The notes below the pieces were generated by a model, which searched no databases, had not been told where the DNA came from, and was given only the letters and a program-made list of their open reading frames with translations. Shown in pieces: positions 22,199-23,056 of a DNA stretch of 23,056 nucleotides (the first letter of the stretch is position 1; every line of letters starts with the position of its first letter). Made by a program: the position numbers and the translations under genes. The stretch comes from an uncultured Brachyspira sp. (GTDB lineage Bacteria > Cyanobacteriota > Vampirovibrionia > Gastranaerophilales > Gastranaerophilaceae), in assembly GCA_900321895.1 (NCBI GenBank), contig ONYB01000084.1, positions 1-23,056 on the forward strand, in the 5' to 3' direction.

Positions 22199-22228
22199 TT
22201 GTTTTTTTAATTTTTTTTATGATACAAT
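22199..22228 (+). promoter_or_regulatory. Putative promoter of ppdK
   Basis: -35 TTGTTT (22199-22204), 18-nt spacer, -10 TACAAT (22223-22228). It would give a leader of about 45 nt, with AAAGGAG (22267-22273) before the ATG at 22280. Confidence 0.5.
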
Positions 22229-22279
22229 TTTCGCAAGAGTTAATGAATTAGTGTTTTAATCGTATAAAAGGAGATTATT

Positions 22280-23056
22280 ATGACAGAGAAACGTGTATGG
22301 TTATTCAGAGAAGGTAACGCAGATATGCGGAATCTTTTGGGTGGTAAAGGTGCAAACCTTGCGGAAATGACAAACTTGGGATTACCTGTTCCACCGGGGC
22401 TGACTATTACAACCGAAACTTGTATGGACTACATCAACAACGGAAATAAAATGCCTGAAGGTTTGATGGACGAAGTAAAAAAAGCATTGCATGATGTTGA
22501 AAAACAAAAAGGACAAAAGTTCGGTGACAAAGTAAATCCGCTTTTGGTATCAGTTCGCTCGGGTGCCAGAGTTTCAATGCCGGGGATGATGGAAACTATC
22601 TTAAACCTCGGTTTAAACGACGAAACTGTTGAAGCGATGATAAAATTAACCAACAATCCACGTTTCTGCTACGACTCATATAGAAGATTTTTGACAATGT
22701 TCGGCTCTGTTGCTTGGGAAATGGACAGACAAAAATATTTTGAATCAGAACTTGAAAAAGTTAAGGAAAAAGAAGGGGTTAAGCAAGACACCGAAATTTC
22801 GGCAGAAGGGCTAAAATCACTCATTCCGGTATATAAAAGGCTTATCAAAGAGGCAACGGGAAAAGAATTTCCACAAGATCCTTATATTCAACTTCAAGAA
22901 GCTATCGAGGCAGTTTTCCGCTCCTGGAACATTCCTCGTGCAGTTGCTTACAGAAACATCAACAAAATTGACCACAATTTCGGTACTGTAGTAAACGTTC
23001 AGTCAATGGTTTTCGGGAATATGGGCGATGACTGTGCAACCGGTGTTTCCTTCACC
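22280..23056 (+). CDS. ppdK: Pyruvate phosphate dikinase, N-terminal part (runs off the window)
   Basis: Interconverts pyruvate, ATP and phosphate with phosphoenolpyruvate, AMP and pyrophosphate; in anaerobes it often works with or in place of pyruvate kinase. The visible 259 codons are open to the last base: the nucleotide-binding domain starts with LLGGKGANLAEMTNLGLPVP (19-38), then PPGLTITT, VSVRSGARVSMPGMM (90-104), TILNLGLND and FGNMGDDCATGVSFT at the edge, all standard PPDK N-terminal motifs. A full-length enzyme would be about 870-890 residues, so about 30% is here. AAAGGAG 6 nt before the ATG fixes the start. It stands apart from the two-component genes. Confidence 0.97.
   Translation, partial: MTEKRVWLFREGNADMRNLLGGKGANLAEMTNLGLPVPPGLTITTETCMDYINNGNKMPEGLMDEVKKALHDVEKQKGQKFGDKVNPLLVSVRSGARVSMPGMMETILNLGLNDETVEAMIKLTNNPRFCYDSYRRFLTMFGSVAWEMDRQKYFESELEKVKEKEGVKQDTEISAEGLKSLIPVYKRLIKEATGKEFPQDPYIQLQEAIEAVFRSWNIPRAVAYRNINKIDHNFGTVVNVQSMVFGNMGDDCATGVSFT

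Larger units (their letters stand above)
21823..22279. other. 457-bp intergenic region between the two-component operon and ppdK
   Basis: It holds, left to right: AT-rich sequence that should contain the response-regulator promoter; an inverted repeat (21878-21891); a 29-codon ORF (21925-22014) ending inside a strong terminator (22003-22037); a GC-richer segment with three TTATTCAC repeats (22121-22168); an A/T tract (about 22169-22220); and the ppdK promoter. No other gene is visible in either direction. Confidence 0.7.

Noticed and set aside
1..23056. CRISPR array, tRNA or rRNA genes, insertion sequences
   Set aside because: No regularly spaced long repeats, no cloverleaf or CCA-ended candidates, and no transposase-like proteins were seen.

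Overview
The window is about 23 kb of AT-rich bacterial chromosome. The best lineage guess is a gut Gastranaerophilales/Vampirovibrionia bacterium ('Ca. Melainabacteria', the non-photosynthetic sister group of Cyanobacteria). That guess rests on the mix of ordinary core genes with small unrecognised cytosolic proteins, and on two long proteins carrying short N-terminal motifs (VSFTGK, LSFMGY) that I associate with that group. It is recall, not a search result. There are no tRNA or rRNA genes, no CRISPR array and no insertion sequence.

Layout, left to right. (1) 1-1446: the very start of a leftward gene, then homoserine dehydrogenase on the minus strand with a shared terminator. (2) 1533-4937: four small unrecognised proteins surround a divergent signalling pair, an HD-domain protein and a GGDEF diguanylate cyclase. 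Two of the small proteins share a gap-free motif. (3) 5013-7899: housekeeping genes, namely ribosomal protein L28, a UvrC that ends before its usual C-terminal HhH domain, and triosephosphate isomerase. (4) 8016-9459: a hipBA toxin-antitoxin operon with three palindromic operators whose centres are exactly 50 bp apart. (5) 9679-13345: a secreted small protein, then a 692-residue unknown protein translationally coupled to a membrane-tailed amidohydrolase. (6) 13478-14029: a second toxin-antitoxin pair (RelE/ParE-type toxin) with its own repeated operator element. (7) 14069-16263: the p-aminobenzoate branch of folate synthesis, a PabB-PabC fusion overlapping PabA by four bases. (8) 16353-19838: a much more AT-rich three-gene type IIS restriction-modification island, with two D12-class adenine methyltransferases and an AlwI/N.BstNBI-like endonuclease. 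(9) 19842-21822: a response regulator followed by a sensor kinase whose ATP-binding boxes look destroyed. (10) 21823-22279: a long intergenic region with a tiny ORF ending in a strong terminator and three TTATTCAC repeats. (11) 22280 to the end: the first 259 codons of pyruvate phosphate dikinase.

How it fits together. Core metabolism (threonine/methionine branch, folate, glycolysis and pyruvate/PEP interconversion) is interspersed with three selfish or defence-type modules: hipBA, a RelE-type pair and an RM island. Several genes (uvrC, the HD gene, pabBC) have a recognisable sigma70-like promoter placed so that the predicted transcript begins at or within about 3 nt of the ATG, with no Shine-Dalgarno sequence. 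Other genes have strong AGGAGG-type sites. The most unusual items are the evenly spaced hipBA operators, the kinase with lost ATP-binding residues, the AlwI-like island, and the shared motif in the small proteins around the HD/GGDEF pair.
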